From positions 250,501 through 314,500 of the forward strand of contig CANTUT010000393.1 in NCBI GenBank assembly GCA_947687605.1: a stretch of 64,000 bases of DNA, given 5' to 3'. Below, piece by piece: positions 40,501 to 53,882 of the stretch (position 1 is the stretch's first letter; each line of letters begins with the position of its first letter). The stretch comes from Reutealis trisperma. Its lineage: Eukaryota; Streptophyta; Magnoliopsida; Malpighiales; Euphorbiaceae. The notes beneath the pieces are model-generated. The model was not told the DNA's origin. It saw only the letters and a list, made by a program, of their open reading frames with translations, and did not search any database. The position numbers and the translations under genes are program-made.

Positions 40501-42578
40501 TAGACACTAATGCTTGCGTGCTTCCTTAGATAATTATTTAAGTCTACATATAAATATATCGTCTAATGCCTCTTTAGATAATTTAATCTCTATTATATGG
40601 ACTTATAAATTTAATAAAATAATTATATTAATAGGCTATTTTATAAGTAGTTTTAGTTTAAATAATTAATATATGTGAAGCTTATAGGTTTTATAAATTG
40701 ATATAGGTTAATTGGAAGATACTCGTTCCTGAATTAAATAGGTTTAATAGGATGCTAATGGATTAATAATATATAGACCTTAGAATTATGGTTTCTAAGA
40801 CGTCAAATCATTCAAATGCTTTCTATTTTTTAATCATTAGAAATAAAAAATTGAAAAACCTTTAAAATTTAGAGATTTGAATGAGTAAGGTCATATTTAA
40901 TATCAAAACACTCGTTCATCGTTCGTTTCCAAAAAATTCAAATGCTATAATGAATACAAATATTTATTTTGAATCTCTTTAATAACTCTATCATGATTAA
41001 TTTTGGACATCAAAGTATTTAAAAAATTATGTAATTCTAACGTGTCACTTAAGTACAAGTGTCAAAATAATTGGAATAATGTAATAATTAAATATGCAAC
41101 TATTAAAATGAACATATCATGAATCCGGTAACTTGCCTTGTATGTCTAAGTTCATTCCAAGATAATCCTACATACTGTAATCAAAGGAATGATTGCTAAA
41201 AGTAATGCAAACAAATATTACTATAAAGCCTTTTGAAAAAAAAAAAAAAATCTTCAATCCATAAAATCAAAAAGATGATTTCTCAAGAAACAAACAGAAA
41301 ATACAATATTTTATAGAAAAGTTTCCATTCCACATCAATTGATGCCAAAGAATTTAATGTTAGACTTCTATTAAATTCGGGCTTATTAATTATATTGAAT
41401 TTTGTTTTTGGGCTTTTTACACAAATACCCTTAAAATGATAAAAGTTAACATTTTTAGCACCCAAAAATTTCTTTTGTAAAAATAGTTTTGGGCACAAAT
41501 CTTTTTACAAAAATAAAACAACTCTTTTTTTTAGCCTTTTAGCTATTATTATATGTTCAAAAATTAATAAATTGATTAGTGAGTCCCTTTTAGTACATTG
41601 TCAGTGATACATGAAGCTCTATTTTGCCACTTCCTTTAGTTATTTGGTTATACCATATATGTGAGGCGATTTTTTATATTTTTTATCTTTTTTAATATAA
41701 TTTTTAATTTTACAATGCCAAACAGTCTAATTTTCTATTGTTTTCTCTATCACTCTCAACTTATTGCCATCTTTATTCATATTGAAATTTCAAATAATAA
41801 AAATTAAAAAATTTATTAAAGTTGAAAATCTTATTTTAAAAAAATTAGGCTATCCACATATAAATATATAAAAAAAAATTACTTTTATCATTTTTCTTAA
41901 TTTTGGCATATAAATTTAATATATACAGTGTTTATACAAGTCACGAATTTCAAATAAAATAAAAAAGTTATAACAAACAAATTTTAATATTAATGTAGTT
42001 TTACTTTAAACATTATAACAATTAATAACAAACAAATTTTAATATAAAATAAAAAAAATTATTAATGTAGTGATAAAATTTACTAAAATTGAACTAGTTG
42101 CATTAATATGTTATTTACCACTTTTCATGCAAAATTTTTTTCAAAATTTGAATATTTTTAATATAACCTATAAAAAAATATTAATATTTTTCGGCCATAT
42201 CTATAATTATTTATAAAAAAAAGCTAAAATTTTTGTCCATTGATTAGTATTAATATTATTATTATTATTACAATCATTATTATGCTTTACATATTATCTT
42301 ATTAAAAAAAAAAAGTGAGACTAAAAAAGATATTTAAAAAAAAAAGGCCATAGCATATAATTTCCTCTTTGTTTTTTTATGAAATAATATGAGTTAGTAT
42401 GATAGTCCAAAATATGTTACTATAGTCCATTATTAAAAAGTAATCATAAAATATCAAATAGACTGAGCCCAAATATTGTGAATTTATAATGTGTATTTTG
42501 GGTTTACTAATATGGGCATAAGTCATAGTTGGATTTATTTCCTATTGAGGTTATGATGGGAGAACACGAATTGGTTTT

Positions 42579-42640
<62 letters not shown>

Positions 42641-43887
42641 GATATTTCCTTTCTTTCTAATTTATAATACATAATACTATTTTCTACCCATTAAGAGTTT
42701 GTAGACATAGATAGGAAGCACATAGCCGTTCCGTGAACACTTATGTTTGGTAGATTAGCAATATTTTTAGATCTATTTATAAGATTGCATCAATGGAGGC
42801 AAACAAGAAATATTGTAAGTTTCAATTAATTATAGTGATTTAATTTTATATATGTGATTCATTGAGCTTTATAATTATCATTTAAACCTAAAATAAAAAT
42901 AAATAAATTGAAAATCAGAACTACAAATCCAAGGTACCAAATCCATCTAGAAACTAAATAAAACCAAAAATATCTAATTAAAACTACAACTAATGCAACT
43001 CCAAAATCTAGATGTTCGATAGATACATCAAGATAAGGGTAAAGATTAAAAAGTAGCTGTTGCAACTGAAGTCCTTCTCGTCTCTTTTTTCTGCAAGTTT
43101 TCTTCTTTCTTATTCTTTCGGATTTCCACCCCATTGTCCTCTCTCCTCATCCTCTCTTCATCTGACCTATATTTTGAAGTTGAGAGAAATTGAGAGATGG
43201 AGAGACATTAGAAAAAATTTTTGTAAAGAAATATCAAACAAATATGAATCTCTTTTATATATAATGAAAACAAAGAAAAACGATAGATCATATAACTAGC
43301 TTTTAAAATGGAAAAATATAATTTAAAAAAATGCCAGATTTACAACACATGTGAAAAGACAAGGGACATTAAAGCAATACCATGAAACATGCAAGATAAG
43401 AGATCTTTGAAAAAAAAAAATCACTTTACCTAGTAAAAACTCAAAACTGAAATTTCAAAATTTACCTTAATCTATTGCTTAAAAACTACCCATTCAGAAT
43501 AACAAAATAGAAACAACAGTCACAAAGCCAACCAAAACTCCAGCAAGAGAAAAGGAAGAAAAAGAGAAGAGCGGTGTAAGAAAGGAAAAATGATTTGCAA
43601 AGATAAAGAAGGCTAAAAAGAGCAGCATGAAATGACCAAATAGATCAGCAAATATGATGTCGTTTTTGTTGACTGATTAGGGGCAAGTTGAGGACAAAAG
43701 TATTAGCACATCTTGCAAAAAAAACAGTTGGTAGGTCATGCAAAAAAACCAAAATAGGCTCAGATACAGCCAAGAAAATACGAAAATAACTTTCTTAGAT
43801 GGCGTTGTCTTTTGAATGTGTCTGATGTAAGGTAAGGGGAAGACAACAATCACATTTCAGACAAAAAAACTAACATATCCAACAGAT
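40501..43887. other. AT-rich spacer between the two duplication copies
   Basis: No supportable gene. It holds a solo fragment of the foldback element (41995-42303), (TA)n at 42581-42639, and tandem variants of tttttacacaaat / cacaaatctttttac near 41410-41500. A purine-rich patch at 43500-43900 has no open frame of note. Confidence 0.55.
41995..42303 (+). repeat. isolated copy of the foldback-element arm
   Basis: About 309 bp nearly identical to 45113-45422, sharing aaaattgaactagttgcatt and atttttcggccatatctata. It is also the inverse of about 46535-46855. It lies outside the duplicated segments. Confidence 0.8.
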
Positions 43888-44630
43888 GAAATGCGAAATG
43901 TCAAAATTACCCTGAAATCAATTTGAATTTCACTGTTAATTCTTATAAGGCTTTTATTTTATAATATATATGATGATGTTAATTGAAATTCTTTATTCTA
44001 TAAATTCAAGCATATTATTTCACAAAAAATGCCAAAGCCATAGTATAAGATTATTGTAATTTTTGGAATTATAATCCAAAAATATTTTTTTTTCTTTACA
44101 AATTTTGTAATCTTGGGGTGAATGGTGTGTGATTAGATTGAAAGATAGACTTAATTCCTCTTTAGGATTGTTATTTGAGATTAAAAAAGTACATTTTTTT
44201 ATTTAATTGATTATTTTTTATTTTTTTTTCAAATTTGCTTTTTGGAAAAGCATTTATTCACTTGTTTTTTTAAACAACAATTTTCAAAATTCAAAAAAAA
44301 GAAAAATGGAAAAACACTTTTTCCAACCACAATGCTCAACAGGCTTTTGATTAAGAATGCAAAAGTTGAGTAGTAACTTGTAATACTATTGATATTAGAA
44401 ACAAAGAAATCATATTTTATATAAAGATTATTAGAGCTATTCAAATATTTTTCAATCATCTCTTTTTTTAATATATGTTAAAAATAATAACAAAATGTTA
44501 AACTCATGTTAAGAGCCAGATACTGTTGAATCTATTGTTTGTAGAATTTTTTTCTCTTTTCTCTTGTCTCTTTAAAGCTTTTTGTTCTTTTTTTCAGGAT
44601 TTCAAATGGAGTTACCCATGGTGATCCTGA

Positions 44631-46960
44631 GTAATTGACTTGACTATGCTAATTTAAAAAAATATATATTAAACATGTTAATTTAAAAAATTTTACCCAA
44701 ATATATTTTTTTCTGATAAAAAAGTGCGCTAATTAAATATTTGATATTTTAAATGTCGAATTGGTTTATTGAAAATGGATTCGGTAATTTAATCACCGGA
44801 CTCCACAATTGCCAGCCACAGTGCGGCACCATAAATGCTCACGATGCCGAACTGTGGCATATACTATTACCCATTAATTATTTAAAAATAGTCAAATAAT
44901 TATTTAAATATTGTAAACGGTAATTTACAAAAAGTTGATATAAATTAACATAAAAAATTAATAAAACGTAAATTAATGTACAGTTTAAATTTTTAATTTT
45001 AATATGTAATGACAAAAAAATTAATAAGTAAAACCAATTTTTTCATTATTATTATTTATAGATGGTTTTATTTTAAACATTATAACAATTAATAATAATC
45101 AAATTCTGTAGATAGTTTTACTTTAAACATTATAACAATTAATAACAAACAAATTTTAATATAAAATAAAAAAAGTTATTAATGTAGTGATAAAATTTAC
45201 TAAAATTGAACTAGTTGCATTAATATGTTATTTACCACTTTTCATGTAAAATTTTTTTCAAAATTTGAATATTTTTAATATAACCTATAAAAAAATATTA
45301 ATATTTTTCGGCCATATCTATAATTATTTATAAAAAAAAGCTAAAATTTCTGTCCATTAATTAATATTAATATTAATATTATTATTACAATCATTATTAT
45401 GCTTTACATATTATCTTATTAAATTAAATATTTTTATACCCATTAAAATAGCAAATCATTTGACAAACTAAACTAATACAATTTATTAACAAATTATGTC
45501 ATATAATAATAAAAAAATAATAACATATAAATAACAAAATAATAACAAATTAATTATTAACAAAATGTGTTATAACTAAATTAGTATCTAATAATAATGA
45601 TGATCACTGTTACTTTATTCTTATTATTATTATTTTAGATATTTTTACTTTAAACATTTTAGCATAACACTAAAAAAAATAACAAACAATTAATTATATA
45701 AAATAAAAAATAACATTTTAACATAAAATAACAAATATTATCACACAATAATAACAATTAATAATTATATTTTCACATAAATAACAAATAATACAAATAA
45801 ATATTATTATTTTATGTTATTTTCACATAAATATAAAAATAAAAGTTACTTCTTTTAACTAATTTTTCTTGAAAATTTTTTACATTTTAAATTATCCTAA
45901 AAATATATATCATTTCTAAATTACTATTCATCCATATTTCTTTTGTTTTTATTTGGGGTAATTGACTTGAGTTTTTGAGTTTTTATTTAGGTTTTTTTTT
46001 TTTTTTTTATAAACACAGGAAATATGGATGAATAATGATTTAGAAATGATATATATTTTTAGGACAATTTAAAATATAAAAAAATTTCAAGAAAATTTAG
46101 ATAAAAGAGGTAAATTTTATTTTTATATTTACATGAAAATAACATAAAATAATAATATATATTTTGTATTATTTGTTATTTATGTGAAAATGTAATTATT
46201 AATTGTTATTATCATTTAAAATGTATCTTTTATTTTATATAATTAATTTTTTTAGTATTATGTTAAAATATTTAAAGTAAAAATATCTAAAATAATAAAA
46301 ATTATGAATATAATTGGGCAAGAAAATAATAATAAGAAGAATAAAATAACAATGATTATTATTATTATTAGATAATAATTTAATTATGCATATTTTGTTA
46401 ATGATTGATATGTTATTATTTTTTTATTTATATGTTATTATTTTTTATTATTGTATGACATAATTTGTTAATAAATTGTATTAGTTTATTTTATATAATG
46501 ATTTGTGATTTTTCAATGGGCATAAAAATATTTAAGTAATTTAATAATATAATATGTAAGGCATAATAGTGATTGTAATAATAATGTTAATATAAATATT
46601 AATTAACGGGCAAAAATTTTAGCACTTTATTTTTTATAAATAATTATAAATATGAACAAAAAATATTAATTTTTTTATGTCATATTAAAAAATATTTGAA
46701 TTTTTAAAGAAATTTTGCATGAAACAAGTAAATAACATATTAATGCAACTAGTTCAATTTTAATGAATTGTATCACTATGTTAATAATGTTTTATTTATT
46801 TTATATTAGAATTTGTTTGTTATTAATTGTTATAATGTTTAAAATAAAACTATCTACAAATAATAATAATAATAATAAAAAAATTGGGTTTGCTTATGAA
46901 TTTTTTTAAATTAACATATTTTAGTATTTATTTTTTTAAATTGGCATACTGGGTCAATTA
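44631..46960. mobile_element. 2.3-kb near-palindromic foldback element
   Basis: The left arm (44631-45940) is the inverse of the right arm (46018-46960) around a 77-bp spacer. The outer ends are gtaattgacttgactatgc and, reversed, ataattgacccagtatgcc. The inner ends are ttcatccatatttc and ggaaatatggatgaa. The left arm carries about 340 extra bp (about 44705-45035) that explain its greater length. There is no ORF. Long arms without coding sequence fit a foldback or non-autonomous Mutator-like element. No clear target duplication was found. Confidence 0.75.
44815..44858. other. GC-rich hairpin inside the left arm of the foldback element
   Basis: gccacagtgcggca (44815-44828) pairs with tgccgaactgtggc (44845-44858), with 13 of 14 positions complementary and a 16-nt loop. 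It lies in the part of the left arm that has no counterpart in the right arm. Confidence 0.6.
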
Positions 46961-47184
46961 TTTAAGATTTTTTAATATTTTTAAATAATTAGTATTTAAG
47001 ATTTTTTAAATGAAATCAAGCTATGGTTTTGAATGAAAAAATATGGTTAAAACAGGGGTGTTATTGCAAACGAGTAATAGAATTCTTAAAATTTACCCAA
47101 GAGAGTAAAATGACAATTTTGGTAGGTATGGATAATAGGATTTGAGCAAGATAATTGGAATATTAAATCAAATAAAAAAATCAA

Positions 47185-47730
47185 ACTGATTTAATAATTA
47201 ATATTACACTGTAAAATTTTTAAAATTCAAAATGAGGATCAAATAACTTTGCCTCTCTCAAGAATTCTCTTCTTTCCCTCTAAAATTCTTTGTCCATTTA
47301 TTTTGGGTTTCCACTGAGAAAACTTTCCGATGCCTAGATATATTACTTTGTATAGGCTTTTTTTTTTTTATTTTTTATGGTCTTATCCTGTTTTGGTGCT
47401 TGTATTTTCAAATTTGGCTACTCCATATATCCTTGCCGTGGAAGATTTTAGATTTGTCCAGTCTTCCCACAAACTTCATTTTTTAAAGAATCAGTTTAGG
47501 AATGGAGGCTAGAGGGAGAAGGAAGAGTTTGCTGCTGCTGGTGTTGGATCCGCTTGGTTTAGTTTTGGATACTTGTTGCTTCTTTCGATTGTCTTTCACA
47601 GAAAAACCCGTTTATGCCGGTAAAATTTGGGCTGGCTAAGATTAAAGGTCTTTAGTAGTTTTTGTCCCACTCATAGATAAGTAGATATGCGGTGAGTAAG
47701 GCTCAATCTATAACAATTCAAACTTCCCTA
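47185..47730. other. copy-B-specific segment, unidentified
   Basis: Absent at the equivalent place in copy A (after about 35760). It contains a CT-rich stretch and a short open frame (47330-47512) that I do not regard as a gene. Either an insertion in B or a deletion in A would explain it. Confidence 0.35.
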
Positions 47731-47931
47731 TCAGGTTTGAGCTATAAGCTCTTCACAATCTACAGGGCTTAATCTCCTCTGTTGTCCACAAGTAGTGAAG
47801 ATGGTATAAAGGATAAGAATGAAAACTGCTGTCAGGGAGGACATCTCTAAAGGATCATTATATAATTATTATTAAGAGCGGAGACTATTATCAAAGAGGG
47901 CTTCTCTGGATCATAATTTAGGAGAAAGTAT

Positions 47932-48325
47932 AAAAAGTACCACGTGGTTTAACTATTTTACACTTATCAATCTGTAAATTTTTTTTGACAAAAAGAGGTT
48001 TGTGGTTTTGATTTACTAATATTTTAGGATCCACAGTTTTAATACCGTTAATCAACATTGACATAACATAGCCGATATTGATGTGACACTTTTAAATTCC
48101 ACTTATTTATTTATTTATTTTTATTTAGATAGCCACATAAGTAAAATGTGAACTCATAAATATTATATCAATAGCACGCCAGTATTGACAATGTCATGTC
48201 AACGTTAATTAACAGTGTTAGTAGCATAGATTTCAAACTGTTAATAGAATAGATTATACCCATTTTTGTAAAAAAAAAAATCTACAAATATAAGTGTAGA
48301 TGAGTTAAACTACATTGTATTTTTT
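47932..48325. mobile_element. MITE of about 395 bp in copy B
   Basis: The left terminus aaaaagtaccacgtggttta and the reversed right terminus aaaaaatacaatgtagttta are inverted repeats. They continue through ctNatNtacacttat and a poly-T/poly-A block, about 75 bp in all. No coding capacity. Copy A lacks it. Confidence 0.65.
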
Positions 48326-48777
48326 AAAAAAAAAACTTTTTCCTTATAATTATTATGTGTTTACAAGGCTTTTTTTTTTTTTGGGATGTGTTTACAGGGG
48401 TTAATGCCACTATTTAACCATACTTGATTTCTATGCTGATTCAAGCTTTTAAGTCCAATGTTCAAAACTCATTTTTATGGAATATTTGTTTTGGATCTTT
48501 GCTTGCATCTTCTAAAAAGTATAATGTATTATTGCAATAATTTGGAGATTATGCCATTTAATTGAATGACAACATTTTCTTCTTAAAAAAAAAAAGGGAG
48601 AGGATCGTATAAAAAATTTTAGTTTGATGCTGAAATGGCCATATTTAATGAAAAGTGGTCTCTTATTTCATGTATCATTTGCTTCTTATCTTTATCAATT
48701 TTGACATGTGTCATGTCTTCGTGTCACCATGTCTCACTCCAGCCACATCTGACGATTTTGTGCTGACACATTGACAA

Positions 48778-49770
48778 AGGTAAATTTTTAACGCAAAAAT
48801 ATTTGCCGTATGCCAACTTATTAAAACTTATCACTAAATATTTAAACTTACAAAAATTTCAATTAAATATTACAATTTATAATAAAAAAATTCAATAAAA
48901 TACTATTAGTAGATTATCAATTGATAATTTTATATAAATTATAAAAAATCCTTAAAAAATTATAAAATAATCTAAAAATTTTAAAATTCTTACAACTAAA
49001 TAATCTTCTTCATTTTTTTTACTGAATATGTCATTTTAAAATTTTCACAATCAATATTTCTTATAAATATCTCCATCTCTAATAAATAAAAAAATCTTGA
49101 ATCAAAATAAAGTACATGAATAAAAATATAATAAGTAAAAATTTATTTGAAATTTAAAACTTAAATTGAAATTTTTTAAAACAAAAAATAATTAAATTTT
49201 GAATAATTTTTAAATAAATAAACATATTCATTTTTTATTATATCTTAGATTGAATATTTGTGAACAAAAAATAATTAAATTTGTGAACTAAGTTAAAAAT
49301 TTGAATATCTTCATCTTCATTACAAATTTAATTTTTATTGTTGTATCTGATATTGAATATTTGTGAATAAAAAATAATTAAATTTGTGAATTAAATTAGA
49401 AATTTGAATATTTTTATCTTCATTACAAATTTAATTATTTTTTGTTGTATATTAGATTGAATATTTGTGAACAAAAAATAATTAAATTTGTGAAGATATA
49501 AAAATTTTAAATGATAAATTCATTGGAAAAATATGAAAAAAATGGTGTAATAGCAAGAATTTTAAAATTTTTGAATCATTTTGTAATTTTTTAAAGACTT
49601 TTTTATAATTTATATAACATTACCTATTGGTAACATGCTGATAATACTTGATTGAAATTTTTTTAAAAATTCAAACACTCAATTGATAAATTCTGATAAA
49701 TTTAAACACTCAATTGATAAATTTTGCCAACTTAAAACACTAAAAATATCATTTTATCAAATTTTAACAG
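48778..49770. mobile_element. non-autonomous inverted-repeat element in copy B
   Basis: The left end (aaatttttaacgcaaaaata...) and the reversed right end (aaatttgataaaatgatatt...) are related over about 220-250 bp. Shared blocks include atttcaat, tttatataaattataaaaa and aaaattttaaaattctt. The interior holds 2.5 tandem copies of a 104-bp unit (49251-49495) marked by tgaatatttgtgaa and aaaaaataattaaatttgtg. Copy A runs uninterrupted across the site (about 36040). There is no ORF of note. Confidence 0.6.
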
Positions 49771-50624
49771 TATGGCCCGACAACATTGTGCTAAGTTGGA
49801 AATTCATTTTTAATAGTATTAGAAAAAGTAATTTCCTCATAAAAGTAAAAGAAAATAATTATTATTATTATTTCATAGAAAGGAATAAAATATATTCATT
49901 AAAAAAAGAAAAAACAAATAATGAATTTTCATGCTCTTACAATGATGCCTCTATAGAAAAACACAAATAGCAGAAGGTCATTGCATCTCCATGTTTAACA
50001 TACATGTATAGACACTCTAGGGGAAATGCATCCATTACCAGACTAAAATTAAGCAAGGATAACAAAACAAAACCAGTACCCACTTTAGATTCAAGTGAAA
50101 CGAACCAACCTAAAATAAACACAAGAGCAGCTGAATAATCTGATCCTATAGAAATAACAACATTCCCATGCCAGGGCAAAACAAATTGGATGCATTCTGG
50201 TTCCAGTTACTTTAAACAATGCTGAAGCCAGAATGCTGGATCGTAATCGAGCAAGCCACTAGGAAAAAAGGTAATAAGCAAGTACATTAACTTACTCTCC
50301 AGTCTCCATTACTTGCACCTTTACCAGTTCGCACCAAGACACCTACTCTTGAACTTGATGAAATTTGTCCTGGTTAGTCGAAGGTAACCCCAGCGTTCTG
50401 CAAATTCAACTGATTAAAGTTTACTGTAAAAGTGACATAATGCCTATGTTAAGGAAATTTAATCAACAGGATTTATATTAGATATGCCCCATAATTATTG
50501 GAAATGCATTTGTGCATTCATAAATAACATATCTGCTCAATAAGGGCATCAATATTTCTTGAACAGGCAAGTATACATACCGCCATGGTGTGTTATCAAA
50601 CTGTCACTATCAAGTGTCAATGTC

Positions 50625-53600
50625 TCATTGAAGATCTTCACTGCTATCTGTATCATGCAAGGCCTTGTAAGCAACCATTTTCTTCATTTTAAGCATTTTG
50701 TTCTTTTTCTTTTTCAAAGCCTCATCAAACTTGTGTTGTGATAATGTTAGCACCTGGTTCAGCAGCAATTTGACTCCAGACTCCTCCGCTATTGCAAACC
50801 TTGGTTTTATCCTCTCTTCCAAACTGTAGCCAAAATATTGAGGGAATTTAACAAGCTCTTCTTTTGAATAATCCATGGTCAAAAAGAATTCCCACTTTGG
50901 TATCAAGTTATCTGCCAAGCTAAAAGTATATAAAGCTCCATATCTTGAAATCATAGTCCCAATTTCCTCTATACTGTATCCCCTTCCCAAGAAAAATTCT
51001 GTCACAGGCTTCAAGTTGGCCTCAACACTGAGACCAAAAGTCTGTGGACATTGGTGCAGAAGAAGAGCAACATCAACCCCCAGCGAGCGGAAGTACTCAG
51101 CCGTAGGCCGTAGTTTGTCCTCCACACTGTAACTTACAATGTTTGGACAACGAGTTAGTATCTTACCAATGCTCTCTGCTGAGAGGCCCATCTCATAAAG
51201 AAAATCTACATTTGTCTCAACCTTTTGCCTGCTATAAGTAAGTAGGGCTGGAAAACGGAATATAACTTTAGCCCATTTTCTCTTGTCCACGCCTAAGTTT
51301 TCTAAGAATGTCATAGTGGGTATGAGATTTTCAGAGAGACTAATTCCACATAGTTGAGGTCTCTTAGAAAGAATGGTTGGAAGGTTTGATTTAGGTACAC
51401 CAAGATCAAGAAGGAATTCAACTACAGGCTTAATTTTGCCCTCCAAGCTGTAGTAGGCAAAAGCAGGGAATCTGCGTGTAATTCCTATGAGCTGCTCAAG
51501 ATCCATACCAAGGTCCATGAGATAGAGAATATGAGGGGGAAGCTTCCCAGCAGGGTCTGTCACACTTACTCTAGACAGAGCTGCAGACAAGACCCTCAGC
51601 TTCTTGGAGTTGAGGGTTAAATGGGGCAAGGAAACAGGTGCACCTGGTTTTCCTTCGACAGGCACATTTGGAAAGTTCTCCACTAAATCTACCAGCACAC
51701 TTCCATGCGATTCAAGGAGAGACTCCAGATATGGAATAAGAGCATCCCTGATTTCTAGAGTTGTGAGCTCTCGTCCTGCATTGTTGAAATTTGATAAGAA
51801 AGGGATATATTTAGAATAAAAACTTGAACTTATTTGTCGCCAAACAGATGCAATCGAACCTACTAGATACCGAGACTTATGAACGGAATGAAGCCTTGAG
51901 ACAAGGTGTTCAATGAACAGGTCTGACTTGTTGATAGTTCTAGCGGCAACTGAATTACGCAAACCTTGTTTCTTCAAGAACAAGGTTAAGACAGCCTTGG
52001 CTTCCTCTTTTTCTGCTGCCAATAGGGTTGGAGGCACCACTCTCGAGTTGAATGATCCATCTATCCCAGAATCAGCTTTTATTGCATCCAAAGAAATTGG
52101 TCAATGCTATAAACAGAAAAGACTACATGCAAAAGTTTAACCAATTTGACTTTGATGTGGAAGGAATTAGCACTATAAATAATCATATATGAAAATCCAA
52201 AATTAACTCTTACCAAACTTTGCTTGGCAAAAGAAGAGCGTCCTAGGATAAAAAAGTCGAGTCCTGTAGAAAAGTAACCAAAGTAAATATGTTATGCTAA
52301 TAAGTACGTGAAAAAGATAAATAAAGCTTAACATCTAAATACCCTCAAGAAAAGGGGGGAGAGAGAGAGAGTAGTAGGGGAAAGCATCCATCTAGTAAAC
52401 CAAAATGTTCATTTTCATATCAGTTATACCCAAAATCTACAGGAACTATATCTAAGTAGAACTCCTAAGCTCCACTCTTTGAATTTCTATTAAGGACAGG
52501 AAACTCTAAGACAGTCAATAACCAATGAAAATATCCCCAAAATAGTTTAATTTATACAAGTTTTCCTTTTGCAAATTATAATAAAGGTACATATAGATTT
52601 TATAGAAAATCTAAAATGATTGTTCAATTTTTTTTTTCTTCATAGTGTGTTATGCTAGTGTTCATGATAAAATTTATACTCTTCACTAGGTATTTCTTTT
52701 CTTCTTGGTTACTTAGGCTCTAACTAGGATTCAAACTCGTAATCTCAAAATCCCAGAGACTCCATTGAACTGAAGTTCATTGGGCAGGTATTTCTTTTTG
52801 AGAGATATATTAGGTATTTAACCAAAACTGGGCAGATTAAAAAGAGAGAGAAAGAGAAAAGAAAGATGAACAAGGGGTTTGAGGAATTTGGTACACTTTC
52901 TCATTATGGTTATTGGGCAATGTTAACTATTTCAAAATTGATCATAAGATAATCCAGTCCCAAAGTCCACCATATCGAAGTCTATCCTGTCCAGCAAGTC
53001 AAATTTGGACAACTTGTGACAATATAATTAGAATGTTCTGTGCTCATAAACCTTTGCATACACAGCTTAGGATTGTTGTAGACATCAAAGTTCACAAGGT
53101 ATAACCTTATGTTAAAAAAGGATCCAAAGTGTAGAAGTAAACTTGACAGTTCTATTGTTTATTTTGCTCATAGTGATTGCACCCAAGACACAAACTTGCA
53201 CGTTTGTGAGCTCAGAGCTTCAATATTTCACTAGGCATGGTCTCCTAAGTACACAATCTGCAGGCACATAAATCTTTCTAATTGGAAGTCTTTCTCCATC
53301 TCTTCCCCTTGTCAACAAAACAAAAGGGTACCTTCAACAAGATTTATAATACACCAATTTGGCAATTTCTTTTGCTTCCCCACATATCTATTCAAAAATC
53401 CTCTCCGAAAAAGGTATTTTACAAATTAAGTGTTAATAAAAATGCTAAATTTTTCAGAAAAATCCACATCCTCATTGAGTATTGAGCAGCTACTATTAAA
53501 AGAAATGCATATTGTGATTCACAGCGAAGCTATCAAGAGTCTTACTCCAAATCAATCATTCTTTTTCCCCAAATAACACATCTCTCTATTGTTTCTCAAT

Positions 53601-53882
53601 CTTCAACCCATTATTCTTGTTTAGCCACTCCATTCACCCCAAAAACAGGTATTATTAAAGACAATTAACAGCAGATAATTGAATCTTTAAAAACAAAAAA
53701 GAAAGAAACAATTAATTACCCTAGTTTACAAATGTAAATTAAATCAACTTACACAACAACAATAATACAAAAAGAAGATATTTTTGTTAAGAAAAATGGT
53801 ACCTTGGGACCGACAGAACTCCTCTAAAGACATTAGTGACCTGTAAGGAGTGGATTAATGAGGATGAGCTTGAAAAATGCAT
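50625..53882 (-). CDS. MTERF5: mTERF-family organelle transcription factor, MTERF5/MDA1-like, copy B (full length)
   Basis: This is the paralogue of the gene at 37008-40214 with the same four-exon structure: 53803-53882, 52214-52263, 51860-52075 and 50625-51775, giving 498 aa. Exon 1 starts MHFSSSSSLIHSLQVTNVF and exon 2 keeps TRLFYPRTLFFCQAKF, so the presumed transit peptide is intact. The mTERF repeats are complete. The C-terminus has SGVKLLLNQVLTLSQHKF and a basic tail ending DTDSSEDLQ. The block LLLNQVL agrees with Arabidopsis MTERF5 as I recall it, whereas copy A has FVLSEML, so copy B looks like the more conserved version. The 84-nt in-frame intron is present (51776-51859). An in-frame ATG near the exon 3 boundary of copy A is ATA here, which supports the upstream start. 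About 23 residue differences from copy A were counted in the shared mature part. Confidence 0.88.

Noticed and set aside
42859..43134. 91-codon minus-strand frame with hydrophobic segments
   Set aside because: AT-rich spacer with no similarity I recognise, no partner exons and no support from a second copy.
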